Of a stretch of 64,000 bases of DNA, positions 1 to 9,063 are shown piece by piece; within the stretch, counting starts at the first letter, position 1, and each line of letters starts with the position of its first letter. The stretch lies in NCBI RefSeq assembly GCF_001320245.1, contig NZ_BCBA01000031.1, forward strand, positions 24,993 through 88,992. Direction: 5' to 3'. The notes under the pieces are model-generated. The model saw only the letters and a program-made list of their open reading frames with translations, was not told the DNA's origin and made no database searches. A program made the position numbers and the translations under genes. This DNA comes from Pseudomonas sp. NBRC 111124 (GTDB taxonomy: Bacteria; Pseudomonadota; Gammaproteobacteria; Pseudomonadales; Pseudomonadaceae).

Positions 1-1
1 C

Positions 2-604
2 GAGGAGACCCTGGCCCGCCAGGCTCGCGAAGCCGAAGAAGCGCGCAAGAAAGCCTTGCTCGCTCAGCAGGAAGCCGAGAAGCGCCGGCAGCAGGAGGCC
101 CTCGCCGCCCGCGCAGACAAAGACAGAGAGGATGCCGAGCCGCCGAAAAAGGCCCGCACCACCCTCGGCCCGCTGGCTTCCAGTGACGGCGCCAGCTATG
201 GCGGTGCATTTTCTGCTGCGCGGGGAAAACTTCCTTGGCCGGTCAATGGTCGATTGCTGGCACGCTTCGGTGATGCCCGCGGCAATGATGTCCGGGCCAA
301 GTGGGACGGCGTGATGATCAGCGCCAGCCCCGGCACCCAGGTCCATGCCGTGCACGGCGGCCGCGTGGTATTTGCCGACTGGTTGCGTGGCGCTGGACTT
401 CTGGTCATTCTCGACCATGGTAATGGTTACCTGAGCCTGTACGGCCACAACCAGAGCCTGCTCAAGAGCGCCGGTGACATCGTCAAGGCCGGCGAAGCCA
501 TTTCCACCGTTGGCGACAGCGGTGGCCAGGACAGCGCAGGCTTGTACTTCGCCATTCGCCAGCAGGGCCGGCCGACCGACCCTTCGCAGTGGTGCCGCGG
601 CTGA
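2..604 (+). CDS. envC: Murein hydrolase activator EnvC, C-terminal part (5' end outside window)
   Basis: The frame is open from base 2, so the gene begins upstream of the window and only its last 200 residues are seen. The visible N-terminal part is a charged Glu/Ala/Arg/Lys coiled coil, followed by a linker and a LytM/M23 domain (about residues 75-198). The zinc ligands of active M23 enzymes are not intact: the motif DHGNGYLSLYGHN is kept, but the first His-x3-Asp pair is missing and the final HxH is replaced by LYFAI. A degenerate LytM domain behind a coiled coil is the hallmark of EnvC, which activates periplasmic amidases at the septum rather than cutting peptidoglycan itself. It is followed by ctpA, as in other Pseudomonas. 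Confidence 0.9.
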   Translation, partial: EETLARQAREAEEARKKALLAQQEAEKRRQQEALAARADKDREDAEPPKKARTTLGPLASSDGASYGGAFSAARGKLPWPVNGRLLARFGDARGNDVRAKWDGVMISASPGTQVHAVHGGRVVFADWLRGAGLLVILDHGNGYLSLYGHNQSLLKSAGDIVKAGEAISTVGDSGGQDSAGLYFAIRQQGRPTDPSQWCRG

Positions 605-682
605 CACATACATACGGCATAGCGCCAGGCGCTGCGCCGATGCTCCGCAGGGAGCGTTTACAGGATCAGGAGTTCGTTCGAC

Positions 683-2017
683 ATGCTGCACTCGCCTCGC
701 CTCACCCAGCTGGCCCTGACCATCGCGCTGGCGATTGGTGCGCCCCTGGCCAGCGCCGCGGAGCCGGCGAAAGCCTCGCCAGCCAAGCCTGCCGCCGTGC
801 CGGCCACCGAGGTGACCGCCAAGTCGCCGCTGCCGCTGGAAGAGCTGCGCACCTTTGCCGAGGTCATGGACCGCATCAAGGCGGCTTACGTCGAACCTGT
901 GGACGACAAGACCCTGCTGGAAAATGCCATCAAGGGCATGCTGAGCAACCTTGACCCGCACTCGGCCTACCTCGGCCCCGAGGACTTCCAGGAGCTGCAG
1001 GAGAGCACCAGCGGAGAATTCGGCGGCCTCGGCATCGAAGTGGGCCAGGAGGACGGCAATATCAAGGTGGTATCGCCAATCGACGACACTCCAGCCTCGC
1101 GGGCCGGCGTGCAGGCCGGCGACCTGATCGTCAAGATCAACGGCGCGCCAACCCGCGGCCAGACCATGACCGAAGCCGTCGACAAGATGCGCGGCAAGAT
1201 TGGCGAGAAGATCACCCTGACCCTGGTACGAGACGGCGGCAACCCGTTCGACGTGACCCTTGCCCGCGCGGTGATCCAGGTCAAGAGCGTGAAAAGCCAG
1301 CTGCTGGAAAGCGGTTACGGCTACATCCGCATCACCCAATTCCAGGTCAAGACCGGTGACGAAGTCGGCAAGGCCCTGGCCAAGCTGCGCAAGGACAACG
1401 GCAAAAAGCTGCGCGGGGTGATCCTCGACTTGCGCAACAACCCCGGCGGCGTGCTGCAGTCAGCGGTGGAGGTGGCCGACCACTTCCTGACCAAAGGCCT
1501 GATCGTCTACACCAAGGGCCGCATCGCCAACTCCGAGCTGCGCTTCTCTGCCGACCCGGCCGACGCCAGCGAAGGTGTGCCGCTGGTCGTGTTGATCAAC
1601 GGTGGCAGCGCCTCGGCCTCGGAAATCGTCGCCGGCGCCCTGCAGGACCATAAGCGCGGCGTGCTGATGGGTACCGACAGCTTCGGCAAGGGTTCGGTGC
1701 AGACCGTACTGCCGCTGGCCAACGACCGTGCGCTGAAGCTCACCACCGCGTTGTACTACACCCCCAACGGCCGCTCGATCCAGGCCCAGGGCATCGTCCC
1801 CGACATCGAAGTGCGCCCGGCCAAGCTGACCGCCGACGCCAGCGACAACGACACCTTCAAGGAAGCCGACCTGCAGGGCCACCTGGGCAACGGCAACGGC
1901 GGCGCCGAGCGCCCTACCGGCAGCAGCAAGCGCCAGGAGCGCCCGCAGGACAGTGACTACCAGCTGAGCCAGGCGCTGAGCCTGCTCAAGGGCCTGAACA
2001 TCACCAAGGGCGACTGA
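683..2017 (+). CDS. ctpA: Carboxyl-terminal processing protease CtpA (S41 family)
   Basis: 444-residue periplasmic serine protease. An N-terminal signal peptide (about residues 1-25, ending LASAA) is followed by the N-terminal helical region, a PDZ domain (about 112-190) and the S41 catalytic core. The Ser-Lys dyad is visible: Ser311 in GGSASASEIV and Lys336 in SFGKGSVQT, 25 residues apart as in the family. An AGGAG ribosome binding site precedes the ATG. The C-terminal 50 residues are low-complexity and hydrophilic. In Pseudomonas this protease degrades peptidoglycan cross-link hydrolases in the periplasm with a lipoprotein adaptor; that role is family knowledge, not shown here. It sits 78 bp after envC, so both likely act on the cell wall. 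Confidence 0.95.
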   Translation: MLHSPRLTQLALTIALAIGAPLASAAEPAKASPAKPAAVPATEVTAKSPLPLEELRTFAEVMDRIKAAYVEPVDDKTLLENAIKGMLSNLDPHSAYLGPEDFQELQESTSGEFGGLGIEVGQEDGNIKVVSPIDDTPASRAGVQAGDLIVKINGAPTRGQTMTEAVDKMRGKIGEKITLTLVRDGGNPFDVTLARAVIQVKSVKSQLLESGYGYIRITQFQVKTGDEVGKALAKLRKDNGKKLRGVILDLRNNPGGVLQSAVEVADHFLTKGLIVYTKGRIANSELRFSADPADASEGVPLVVLINGGSASASEIVAGALQDHKRGVLMGTDSFGKGSVQTVLPLANDRALKLTTALYYTPNGRSIQAQGIVPDIEVRPAKLTADASDNDTFKEADLQGHLGNGNGGAERPTGSSKRQERPQDSDYQLSQALSLLKGLNITKGD

Positions 2018-2025
2018 AGCTCCCC

Positions 2026-2793
2026 ATGCGTTATCTGCTGTGTCTGCTGTTCTGCCTGATGGCCGGGGTCGCGCAAGCGGCGCCGGCCGGCAAGGCCTAC
2101 CTGAGCATCATCATCGACGACCTGGGCCAGAGCCCCGAGCGTGACAGCCGAACACTTGCCCTGCCCGGGCCGGTGACCATGGCGATCATGCCCGACACCC
2201 CACATGCCAGCGACTTTGCCCGCCAGGCCCACAAGGCTGGCAAGACGGTGATCCTGCACATGCCCATGGACCCGGCCACCGGGCCTTATGCCTGGCACCC
2301 CGGCATCCCCATCGAAGAGCTGGCGCGACGACTGGACGCCGCGCTGCTCAAGGTGCCCTACGCTGCTGGTATCAACAACCACATGGGCAGCCGCATGACG
2401 GCACAACGCGAGCCGATGGCCTGGCTGATGGGCGAGCTGCAGCGGCGGCACCTGTTCTTCGTCGACAGCCGCACCAGTGCCGCCACCGTGGCGGCAGCCG
2501 AAGCACAGGCACAGGGGCTGGCGCATATTTCGCGGGATGTATTCCTCGACGATGTACGCACCACCGAGGCAATTGCCGCGCAGCTTCAACAAGGCATTGC
2601 CCTGGCCCGCAAACAAGGCTCGGCAGTACTGATCGGGCATCCCTACCCGCAGACGCTGGAAGTGCTTGAGCGCGAACTGCCACGCCTCAAAGGCCAAGGC
2701 ATCGAACTGATCAGGCTCAAGCAGATGATTGCCGTACGCAGCAACCTGGCGATGCCGGGGCACGGCAAGAACGGGCGCTACGCCAACCGCTGA
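2026..2793 (+). CDS. Divergent polysaccharide deacetylase family protein (YibQ-like)
   Basis: 255 residues with a signal peptide (about 1-19, ending GVAQA). The mature part matches the divergent polysaccharide deacetylase (DUF610/YibQ) family: it opens with LSIIIDDLGQS, has the HMPMDP strand around residue 85, NNHMGSRM around 122 and VDSRTSA around 150. It starts 8 bp after the ctpA stop, so it is co-transcribed with envC-ctpA. The function of YibQ proteins is not settled; the fold is that of carbohydrate esterases and the neighbours point to envelope polysaccharide or peptidoglycan. The substrate cannot be told from the sequence. Confidence 0.88.
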   Translation: MRYLLCLLFCLMAGVAQAAPAGKAYLSIIIDDLGQSPERDSRTLALPGPVTMAIMPDTPHASDFARQAHKAGKTVILHMPMDPATGPYAWHPGIPIEELARRLDAALLKVPYAAGINNHMGSRMTAQREPMAWLMGELQRRHLFFVDSRTSAATVAAAEAQAQGLAHISRDVFLDDVRTTEAIAAQLQQGIALARKQGSAVLIGHPYPQTLEVLERELPRLKGQGIELIRLKQMIAVRSNLAMPGHGKNGRYANR

Positions 2794-2870
2794 AAAAAAG
2801 CTCACCTATCTACCGCCAAACGCGCCGATAGCCGCTTCACCCTTCGTCCTCCATCTCTAGGAGGTACGAC

Positions 2871-4265
2871 ATGCAAAAGCCATTACGCCTCGCCCCGCTG
2901 GGCCTGATCCTGGTCAGCCAGCTGGCTGACGCCACGCCCCCTCCCACGACGCCCCTTACCCTGTATAACAGCCTCGGCCAGAACTCGGAATGGACCGGCG
3001 TCGGCCGGCTGATCTGGAACAACCGGCATTGCATTGGCACGCTACTGGACAGCCGCGACGCCACCCTCGGCACAAACGGGCCGGCCTACATGCTGACGGC
3101 CGGCCACTGCGCCGGCGGCGTCAATGGCAAGGTCATTGTCGACCAGCCAATTACCGGCAGCATTGCATTCAACTACTTTGTCGATACGCAAGATCAGCGC
3201 CACACCGTGCCCTTGAAACGAACGCTATGGAGCAGCCTGCAAGGTGTCGATCTGGCGCTACTGGAACTGGATGCCACATTGGAGGAGCTGCTGGCACAAG
3301 GCGTCACACCCCTCAAACTGGGCCCATCCCCCGCTTCGGGAAGCGCGGTTCAGGTCATCGGCGAAGCCAGTTCGATTGGCAAAGGGCTGCGCTTGTCCAC
3401 CTGTACGGAGCGCTTCCACAGCACAGCCAGTGTCGACAACTGGGTGTGGCGCAACGTCAGGCGTAACGATTGCCAAGGCCTTGATACAGGCGCTTCCGGC
3501 AGCCCGGTCATAGACGTGGGTAGCCATCGGCTGGTCAGCATCGCCAATAGCCTGCATGACTCCGAAGTCGGCGCAATCCCGCTCAGCCGCCTTCAGGGCT
3601 GCTTCAGCGCAGGTCGAGCGGACCTTGAACTTGAGACCTGCCAGTTGCTGCCAGCCTTTCAGCTCGAACCGCAGGGTAATGGTTTCAAAGCCCTGACCAA
3701 GGCCCGAAGCATGGCCGATGGTTCTCTTGAGCCCGCACGCTGGGGCTTTGAGTTTCTCATCGACACACCGCGCTACCGCTACAAGGCCACTACCGATGCA
3801 CTCGCCTGCGAGGACCCGGTGGGTTACAGCGGCACCATCCCTGCGAGCGAGGCCATGATCAACGACCCGATCGGTCCTGCGCCCGGTACTCATTACCTGT
3901 GCCTGGTCGGCGTACAGTCGCCAGAGCAGCTGCCTTCTCGTGCGCTCATGGCCAACAGCCTGAGTATTGAAGTGAATTTGCTGCCACCCGGCAGGCCTCA
4001 GGCCCAGGTGCTGACCGAGCACTTGCCGGACGGCGGCATACGCATCAACTGGCTGAAAGATCCCGATACCGTGTTCTATCGGGTCAAGCGTGGCGCGCCG
4101 GCAACCACGGACTGCAATGACCACTCGGGTTACCGCCTGCTGCGGGCGAACAGCCGCGACATCCCCAGCAGCGCATTACCCGTGAAACTCTGCAGCGTCG
4201 CCATCGACGTGATCGGGCAGAACTCCGAGTTTCGCACCGACCTGTTGCAGGCTGATGCGCCTTGA
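2871..4265 (+). CDS. Secreted trypsin-like serine protease with C-terminal extension
   Basis: 464 residues behind a very strong ribosome binding site (AGGAGG, 2860-2865). A signal peptide (about 1-21, MQKPLRLAPLGLILVSQLAD) leads into a chymotrypsin-fold domain with a complete triad: His79 in LTAGHC, Asp127 in GVDLALLE and Ser209 in DTGASGSPV. The protease domain ends near residue 260. The remaining 200 residues hold a region of unknown fold and then a stretch (about 370-455) that looks like a fibronectin-III-type beta sandwich, with several Cys that may form disulfides. It is probably exported; whether it remains periplasmic or leaves by a type II system is unknown. A hairpin terminator follows. 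Specific substrate not recognisable. Confidence 0.8.
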   Translation: MQKPLRLAPLGLILVSQLADATPPPTTPLTLYNSLGQNSEWTGVGRLIWNNRHCIGTLLDSRDATLGTNGPAYMLTAGHCAGGVNGKVIVDQPITGSIAFNYFVDTQDQRHTVPLKRTLWSSLQGVDLALLELDATLEELLAQGVTPLKLGPSPASGSAVQVIGEASSIGKGLRLSTCTERFHSTASVDNWVWRNVRRNDCQGLDTGASGSPVIDVGSHRLVSIANSLHDSEVGAIPLSRLQGCFSAGRADLELETCQLLPAFQLEPQGNGFKALTKARSMADGSLEPARWGFEFLIDTPRYRYKATTDALACEDPVGYSGTIPASEAMINDPIGPAPGTHYLCLVGVQSPEQLPSRALMANSLSIEVNLLPPGRPQAQVLTEHLPDGGIRINWLKDPDTVFYRVKRGAPATTDCNDHSGYRLLRANSRDIPSSALPVKLCSVAIDVIGQNSEFRTDLLQADAP

Positions 4266-4287
4266 TAGCACCTGCTCTTGAACTGAA

Positions 4288-4318
4288 AAGGGCCCTGTTC
4301 CTGCGAACAGAGCCCTTC
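4288..4318. terminator. Bidirectional hairpin terminator
   Basis: Between the convergent trypsin-like gene and betT. AAGGGC-c-CTGTTC pairs with GAACAG-a-GCCCTT around a CTGC loop, flanked by A-rich and T-containing ends on either side, so it can serve both genes. Confidence 0.75.
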
Positions 4319-4337
4319 TTCATGACGTCAGCTCAAG

Positions 4338-6341
4338 TCAGCTGTACACACGGCCCAGCAACTGCCGGTGGCTTTCGAACTGATCCAGCACATCACGCAC
4401 GATCTGCTCAGGCGCAAAGCCCATCAGGTCGTACTCTTGGCTGCCGTCGTGCAGGTACACCTCGGCACGGTAGAAGCGCTGGCGCACTTCCGGCTCGCCT
4501 TCCACCGGTGCTTCGCTCGGCGCGGCCATGTAGCCGTCCAGGCTCACTTCGTAAACGAACGGGTTGCCCTCGTCCATCATCACTCGCAGGCCCATCATGT
4601 TGCGCGACTGGCCAACACGGGTTTCCACTTCGAAGCCCAGGGTCTGCAGCTGCGCGGCGGCTTCTTTCAGCGCCGGGCTGACCTGCTTGTCCATGAAGCG
4701 CTGCACCACGGCCTGGGTCGGCTGCAGGTCCAGCTGGCTCAGGCGTTCGGTGAAGCCGCGGCGGCCACGGGCGGCCAGCTCGGCACGCTCCTGCTCGACC
4801 GCTACATCCTGCTTCATGGCCTTGTACAGGCCGAACATGAACAGCACCAGCACCACCGAGAACGGCAGCCCCGCCAGAACCACCATGGTCTGCATGGCTT
4901 CGAAGTTGCCGGCGAACAGCAGGCCGATGGTGACGAGGGTGATGATCACCGACCAGAACACCACCATCCAGTGCGGAGCGTCCTCGTCGACCTTGCCGCC
5001 TTTGCACGACAGGTTGGCCATCATCACCGCGCCGGAGTCGGCCGGAGTGAGGAACAGCACGAAGCCGACGAATACGGCCACGCCGATCACGATCTTGGCC
5101 GCCGGGAAATATTCCAGCAGCTGGTAGATCGACATCGACGGCTGTTCAAGCGCAGTCTTGCCCAGCTCCACCGCGCCCTGGTTGATTACCAGGTCCAGCG
5201 CGGTGTTGCCAAAGATCGACAGCCAGGCCAGGGTGAAGCCCAGCGGGATCAACAGCACGCCGCTGACCAGCTGGCGCACGGTACGGCCCTTGGAGATACG
5301 GGCAATGAACATGCCGACGAACGGGCCCCAGGAGATCCACCAAGCCCAGTAGAACACGGTCCATAGACCGAGCCAGCGCTCGGACTTTCCGGCTTCGCCT
5401 TCATATACGTAGAGGTCGAAGGTCTTCAGCACGATACCGTTGAGATAGTCGCCGATGTTCTGCACGAAGCCGTTGAGCAGGTGCAGGGTCTCGCCGCCCA
5501 GCAGCACGAAGATCAGCAGACCACTGAACAGCATGATGTTCAGGTTGGACAGGCGACGAATGCCGTTCTCCACACCCGATACAGCCGCGACGGTGGCCAC
5601 GCCGGCCATCACCAGAATCACCACCAGCAGGTTGGTCTTGCTGTGGTCCATGCCGAACAGGTATTCCAGGCCGGAAGACACCTGCATCGAACCGATACCC
5701 AGGTTGGTCACCAGGCCCAGCAAGGTGACGAACATGCCGAAGATGTCTACGGCATTGCCGGCAGCGCCTTTGACCCAGCGCTCACCGACCAGGGGGTACA
5801 GCGCCGAGCGCAGCGCCAGCGGCTGGTTGTGGCGGTAGGCGAAGTAACCCACGGCCAGGCCCACCAGGGCGTAGATCGCCCAGCCGTGCAGGCCCCAGTG
5901 CAGGAAGGTCAGCTGCAGGCCCTGGCGCGCGGCCTCGAGGCTGGCAGAGCTACCTTCCGGCGGATTGAAATAGTGGTCCAGCGGTTCGGAGGCGCCAAAA
6001 TACAGCAGCGAGATACCGATACCGGAGGAGAACAGCATGCCGGCCCAGGCGCCGTAGCTGAAGTCAGGCTGGTCGTCTTTACCGCCGAGCTTGAGCTTGC
6101 CGTAGTCGGAGAAGGCCAGGTAGATCACGAACAGCAGGTAGCCGCCGATCACCAGCATGTAGTACCAGCCGAAGGTGCGCGTCAGCCATTTCTGGGCCAC
6201 GCCCAGCACCTGGCCGGCGGTTTCGGGTACAGCGATCAGCAAGGCAGTCAGAACGAGGATCATCAGCGCGGAGGTGAAGAACACCACGCGGTTGACCCGT
6301 ACCCTCTCGGCGGGGGGCTTGGTAAGTGAGGCAGAACTCAT
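4338..6341 (-). CDS. betT: BCCT family choline/betaine transporter BetT
   Basis: 667-residue secondary transporter of the betaine-choline-carnitine family. Twelve hydrophobic segments fill residues 15-510, including the BCCT signature region with WTVFYWAWWISWGPFVG and the following GMFIARISKGRTVR. A hydrophilic C-terminal domain of about 150 residues follows, as in the osmotically regulated long BetT forms, where the tail is needed for osmosensing. It faces betI-betB-betA across 477 bp, so choline uptake and its oxidation to glycine betaine are encoded together. Choline as substrate is inferred from this context and from the family; other trimethylammonium compounds are possible. Confidence 0.93.
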   Translation of the reverse strand: MSSASLTKPPAERVRVNRVVFFTSALMILVLTALLIAVPETAGQVLGVAQKWLTRTFGWYYMLVIGGYLLFVIYLAFSDYGKLKLGGKDDQPDFSYGAWAGMLFSSGIGISLLYFGASEPLDHYFNPPEGSSASLEAARQGLQLTFLHWGLHGWAIYALVGLAVGYFAYRHNQPLALRSALYPLVGERWVKGAAGNAVDIFGMFVTLLGLVTNLGIGSMQVSSGLEYLFGMDHSKTNLLVVILVMAGVATVAAVSGVENGIRRLSNLNIMLFSGLLIFVLLGGETLHLLNGFVQNIGDYLNGIVLKTFDLYVYEGEAGKSERWLGLWTVFYWAWWISWGPFVGMFIARISKGRTVRQLVSGVLLIPLGFTLAWLSIFGNTALDLVINQGAVELGKTALEQPSMSIYQLLEYFPAAKIVIGVAVFVGFVLFLTPADSGAVMMANLSCKGGKVDEDAPHWMVVFWSVIITLVTIGLLFAGNFEAMQTMVVLAGLPFSVVLVLFMFGLYKAMKQDVAVEQERAELAARGRRGFTERLSQLDLQPTQAVVQRFMDKQVSPALKEAAAQLQTLGFEVETRVGQSRNMMGLRVMMDEGNPFVYEVSLDGYMAAPSEAPVEGEPEVRQRFYRAEVYLHDGSQEYDLMGFAPEQIVRDVLDQFESHRQLLGRVYS

Positions 6342-6818
6342 TGCACGAATGCTCCGGGCAGTACGGCTGTGGAGGCTAATCAGTCTTTCCCGAGCAATTG
6401 GTGGAATATCCCCACTGCATCAGGTGTTATAAAAGCACCCTGGAAACCGCGATCCCGAATCGATACGTTGCAAAAAAACAGACAGGTGGCCTGCTGAAAA
6501 TGCCACGCCTCAGCGGAGGTGCGCGCATTCGTCACAGATCACCCCGCCCGCTCCAAGGGCCTGTCGCAGGGCCAGTGACCGTACGGCAGAATCTGCATTT
6601 CGCATCGCTCATGCCCGTCAACGCCTTGTATTCCGGGGGTTACGCGATTTCCTGGGGTGTCAATCCGTGCCTTGTTGACCGCTTGAAAAAGTGTCAATGG
6701 CACAAATTGTCGCAGAGCTTATTCTTTATTGATTGAACGTTCAATCAAAACAAAATAGACTGGCCTTCGCCGAGTCAGCCGCCTGTCGTCTGCTCGCAGG
6801 GCCTGAGGAGATAGCAAG
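6342..6818. promoter_or_regulatory. betT/betI divergent control region
   Basis: 477 bp without a gene between the two divergent choline genes. It is more AT-rich than its surroundings, especially at 6400-6480 and 6660-6760. Besides the palindrome at 6729-6748, no clear second operator was found near betT. Both promoters must lie here. Confidence 0.7.
6729..6748. promoter_or_regulatory. Probable BetI operator, perfect 20-bp palindrome
   Basis: TTGATTGAACGTTCAATCAA is its own exact reverse complement. TetR-type BetI repressors bind an inverted ATTGAACGTTCAAT-type element, and this copy lies 70 bp before betI in the divergent region. BetI would repress here and choline would relieve it. Binding is inferred from the motif and position. 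Confidence 0.85.
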
Positions 6819-7475
6819 ATGCCCAAGGTCGGTATGCAACCCATCCGCCGCCAGCAGTTGATCGAAGCCACATTGCAGGCGGTCGATCAGGTCGGTCTGG
6901 GGGACGCCAGCATTGCGCTGATTGCCCGTTTGGCCGGTGTGTCGAACGGCATCATCAGTCACTACTTTCGGGACAAGAACGGCCTGATCGCAGCGACGAT
7001 GGGTTACATCATGAACATGCTCAACGAAGGCGTTAGAGCACGTCGCCAGGCCCTGACGGACGACAGCCCGCGTGCCCACCTGAAAGTGATCATCGAAGGC
7101 AACTTCGATGCCAGCCAGGTGAACGGCCCGGCAATGAAAACCTGGTTGGCCTTCTGGGCTTCCAGCATGCACCAGCCCGATTTGCACAGGTTGCAGCGGA
7201 TCAACGATCACCGCCTGTATTCCAACCTGTGCTGCCAGTTCCGCCGCGCCCTGCCGCTCTACCATGCGCGCAAGGCAGCCCGCGGCCTGGCAGCCCTGAT
7301 CGACGGTCTGTGGCTGCGTGGCGCTCTGTCGGGAGATGCATTCGACACCGACCAGGCAATACGGATTGCATACGAATACATGGATCTACAACTGGCTAAA
7401 CAGCACACCCTGGACACCAACGACCAGGCCGCTGATCAAGCACGCACGGCCCTTGCCCACCCGGCAGGAGCGTGA
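6819..7475 (+). CDS. betI: Choline-responsive transcriptional repressor BetI (TetR family)
   Basis: 218 residues. The N-terminal TetR helix-turn-helix is clear (residues about 10-55, with [17 protein letters not shown]), followed by the alpha-helical ligand domain containing [17 protein letters not shown]. BetI represses the bet genes and senses choline. The ORF starts at an ATG after GAGGAG. Usual BetI proteins are about 195-197 residues; here the frame runs about 20 residues past the usual end (after LQLAKQ) as a polar tail. betB starts 37 bp downstream, so the three genes form an operon under BetI's own control. Confidence 0.93.
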   Translation: MPKVGMQPIRRQQLIEATLQAVDQVGLGDASIALIARLAGVSNGIISHYFRDKNGLIAATMGYIMNMLNEGVRARRQALTDDSPRAHLKVIIEGNFDASQVNGPAMKTWLAFWASSMHQPDLHRLQRINDHRLYSNLCCQFRRALPLYHARKAARGLAALIDGLWLRGALSGDAFDTDQAIRIAYEYMDLQLAKQHTLDTNDQAADQARTALAHPAGA

Positions 7476-7512
7476 CGCGCAGCCAACCACACACTGCACT
7501 TGCGAGGACACT

Positions 7513-8985
7513 ATGGCCCGTTTCGGAACGCAAAAACTCTACATTGATGGCGCTTACGTCGACGCTGGCAGCGATGCCACCTTCGAAGCCATCAACCCGG
7601 CTACCGGCGAAGTCCTCGCCCACGTGCAACGTGCTACCGAGGCTGACGTCGAGAAGGCCGTGGAAAGCGCCGAGCGCGGCCAGAAGGTCTGGGCGGCAAT
7701 GACCGCCATGCAGCGTTCGCGCATCCTGCGCCGCGCCGTCGACATCCTGCGTGAGCGCAACGACGAGCTGGCCATGCTGGAAACCCTGGACACCGGCAAG
7801 TCGTACTCCGAAACCCGTTACGTCGACATCGTCACCGGCGCCGACGTGCTGGAGTACTACGCTGGCCTGGTACCAGCCATCGAGGGTGAGCAGATCCCGC
7901 TGCGCGAATCGTCTTTCGTCTACACCCGCCGCGAGCCGCTGGGCGTGACCGCCGGTATCGGCGCCTGGAACTACCCGATCCAGATCGCCCTGTGGAAATC
8001 CGCCCCGGCCCTGGCCGCTGGCAACGCGATGATCTTCAAGCCTTCGGAAGTCACTTCGCTGACCACCCTGAAACTGGCCGAGATCTACACCGAAGCCGGC
8101 CTGCCAAATGGCGTGTTCAACGTCCTGACCGGCAGCGGCCGCGAAGTCGGCACCTGGCTGACCGAGCACCCACGCATCGAGAAAGTCTCCTTCACCGGCG
8201 GCACCACCACCGGCAAGAAAGTCATGGCCAGCGCCTCGAGCTCGTCGCTCAAGGAAGTCACCATGGAACTGGGCGGCAAGTCGCCACTGATCATCTGCGC
8301 CGACGCCGACCTGGACAAGGCCGCCGACATCGCCATGATGGCCAACTTCTACAGCTCCGGTCAGGTCTGCACCAACGGCACTCGCGTGTTCATCCCGGCT
8401 GAAATGAAGGCGGCCTTCGAAGCCAAGATCGCCGAGCGCGTTGCCCGCATCCGCGTTGGCAACCCGGAAGACGAGAACACCAACTTCGGCCCGCTGGTCA
8501 GCTTCCAGCACATGGAAAGCGTGCTCGGCTACATCGCCAAGGGTAAAGAAGAAGGTGCCCGCGTGCTGTGTGGCGGCGAGCGCCTGACCGAAGGTGATTT
8601 CGCCAAGGGTGCCTTCGTGGCCCCGACCGTGTTCACCGACTGCACCGACGACATGACCATCGTCAAGGAAGAGATCTTCGGCCCAGTGATGAGCATCCTC
8701 ACTTACGAGACCGAAGAAGAAGTCATCCGTCGCGCCAACGACACTGAATACGGCCTGGCCGCCGGTGTCTGCACCAACGACATCTCCCGCGCCCACCGCA
8801 TCATCCACCAGCTGGAAGCCGGTATCTGCTGGATCAACGCCTGGGGCGAATCGCCAGCCGAAATGCCGGTTGGCGGCTACAAGCAGTCCGGCGTCGGCCG
8901 TGAGAACGGTGTCAGCTCGCTGGCTCAATACACTCGCATCAAGTCGGTCCAGGTCGAGCTGGGCGGCTACAACTCGGTCTTCTAA
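7513..8985 (+). CDS. betB: Betaine aldehyde dehydrogenase BetB
   Basis: 490 residues, the standard BADH length. It oxidises betaine aldehyde to glycine betaine with NAD(P)+. The catalytic residues fall at the family positions: Glu252 in MELGGKSP and Cys286 in [10 protein letters not shown]; the cofactor loop FTGGTTTGK is at about 227-235. The ATG at 7513 was chosen over longer in-frame starts because it gives [13 protein letters not shown], the conserved N-terminus, and is preceded by a GAGG site. The longer frame overlaps betI. Part of the betI-betB-betA operon. Confidence 0.97.
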   Translation: MARFGTQKLYIDGAYVDAGSDATFEAINPATGEVLAHVQRATEADVEKAVESAERGQKVWAAMTAMQRSRILRRAVDILRERNDELAMLETLDTGKSYSETRYVDIVTGADVLEYYAGLVPAIEGEQIPLRESSFVYTRREPLGVTAGIGAWNYPIQIALWKSAPALAAGNAMIFKPSEVTSLTTLKLAEIYTEAGLPNGVFNVLTGSGREVGTWLTEHPRIEKVSFTGGTTTGKKVMASASSSSLKEVTMELGGKSPLIICADADLDKAADIAMMANFYSSGQVCTNGTRVFIPAEMKAAFEAKIAERVARIRVGNPEDENTNFGPLVSFQHMESVLGYIAKGKEEGARVLCGGERLTEGDFAKGAFVAPTVFTDCTDDMTIVKEEIFGPVMSILTYETEEEVIRRANDTEYGLAAGVCTNDISRAHRIIHQLEAGICWINAWGESPAEMPVGGYKQSGVGRENGVSSLAQYTRIKSVQVELGGYNSVF

Positions 8986-9000
8986 GGCCCAGTCCCGCCA

Positions 9001-9024
9001 CGCCCGTGCCACTGCGCACGGGCG
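9001..9024. other. Intercistronic hairpin between betB and betA
   Basis: CGCCCGTGC pairs with GCACGGGCG around a CACTGC-type loop. No T-tract follows, so it looks like an RNA-processing or stabilising hairpin rather than a terminator. Confidence 0.6.
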
Positions 9025-9063
9025 TTCCCGCTCCCTGATCACCGCCAACACGAGGGTACTTCC

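Noticed and set aside
7318..7512. Extended betB start overlapping betI
   Set aside because: The added 65 residues lack homology and there is no site; ATG at 7513 gives the conserved 490-residue enzyme.
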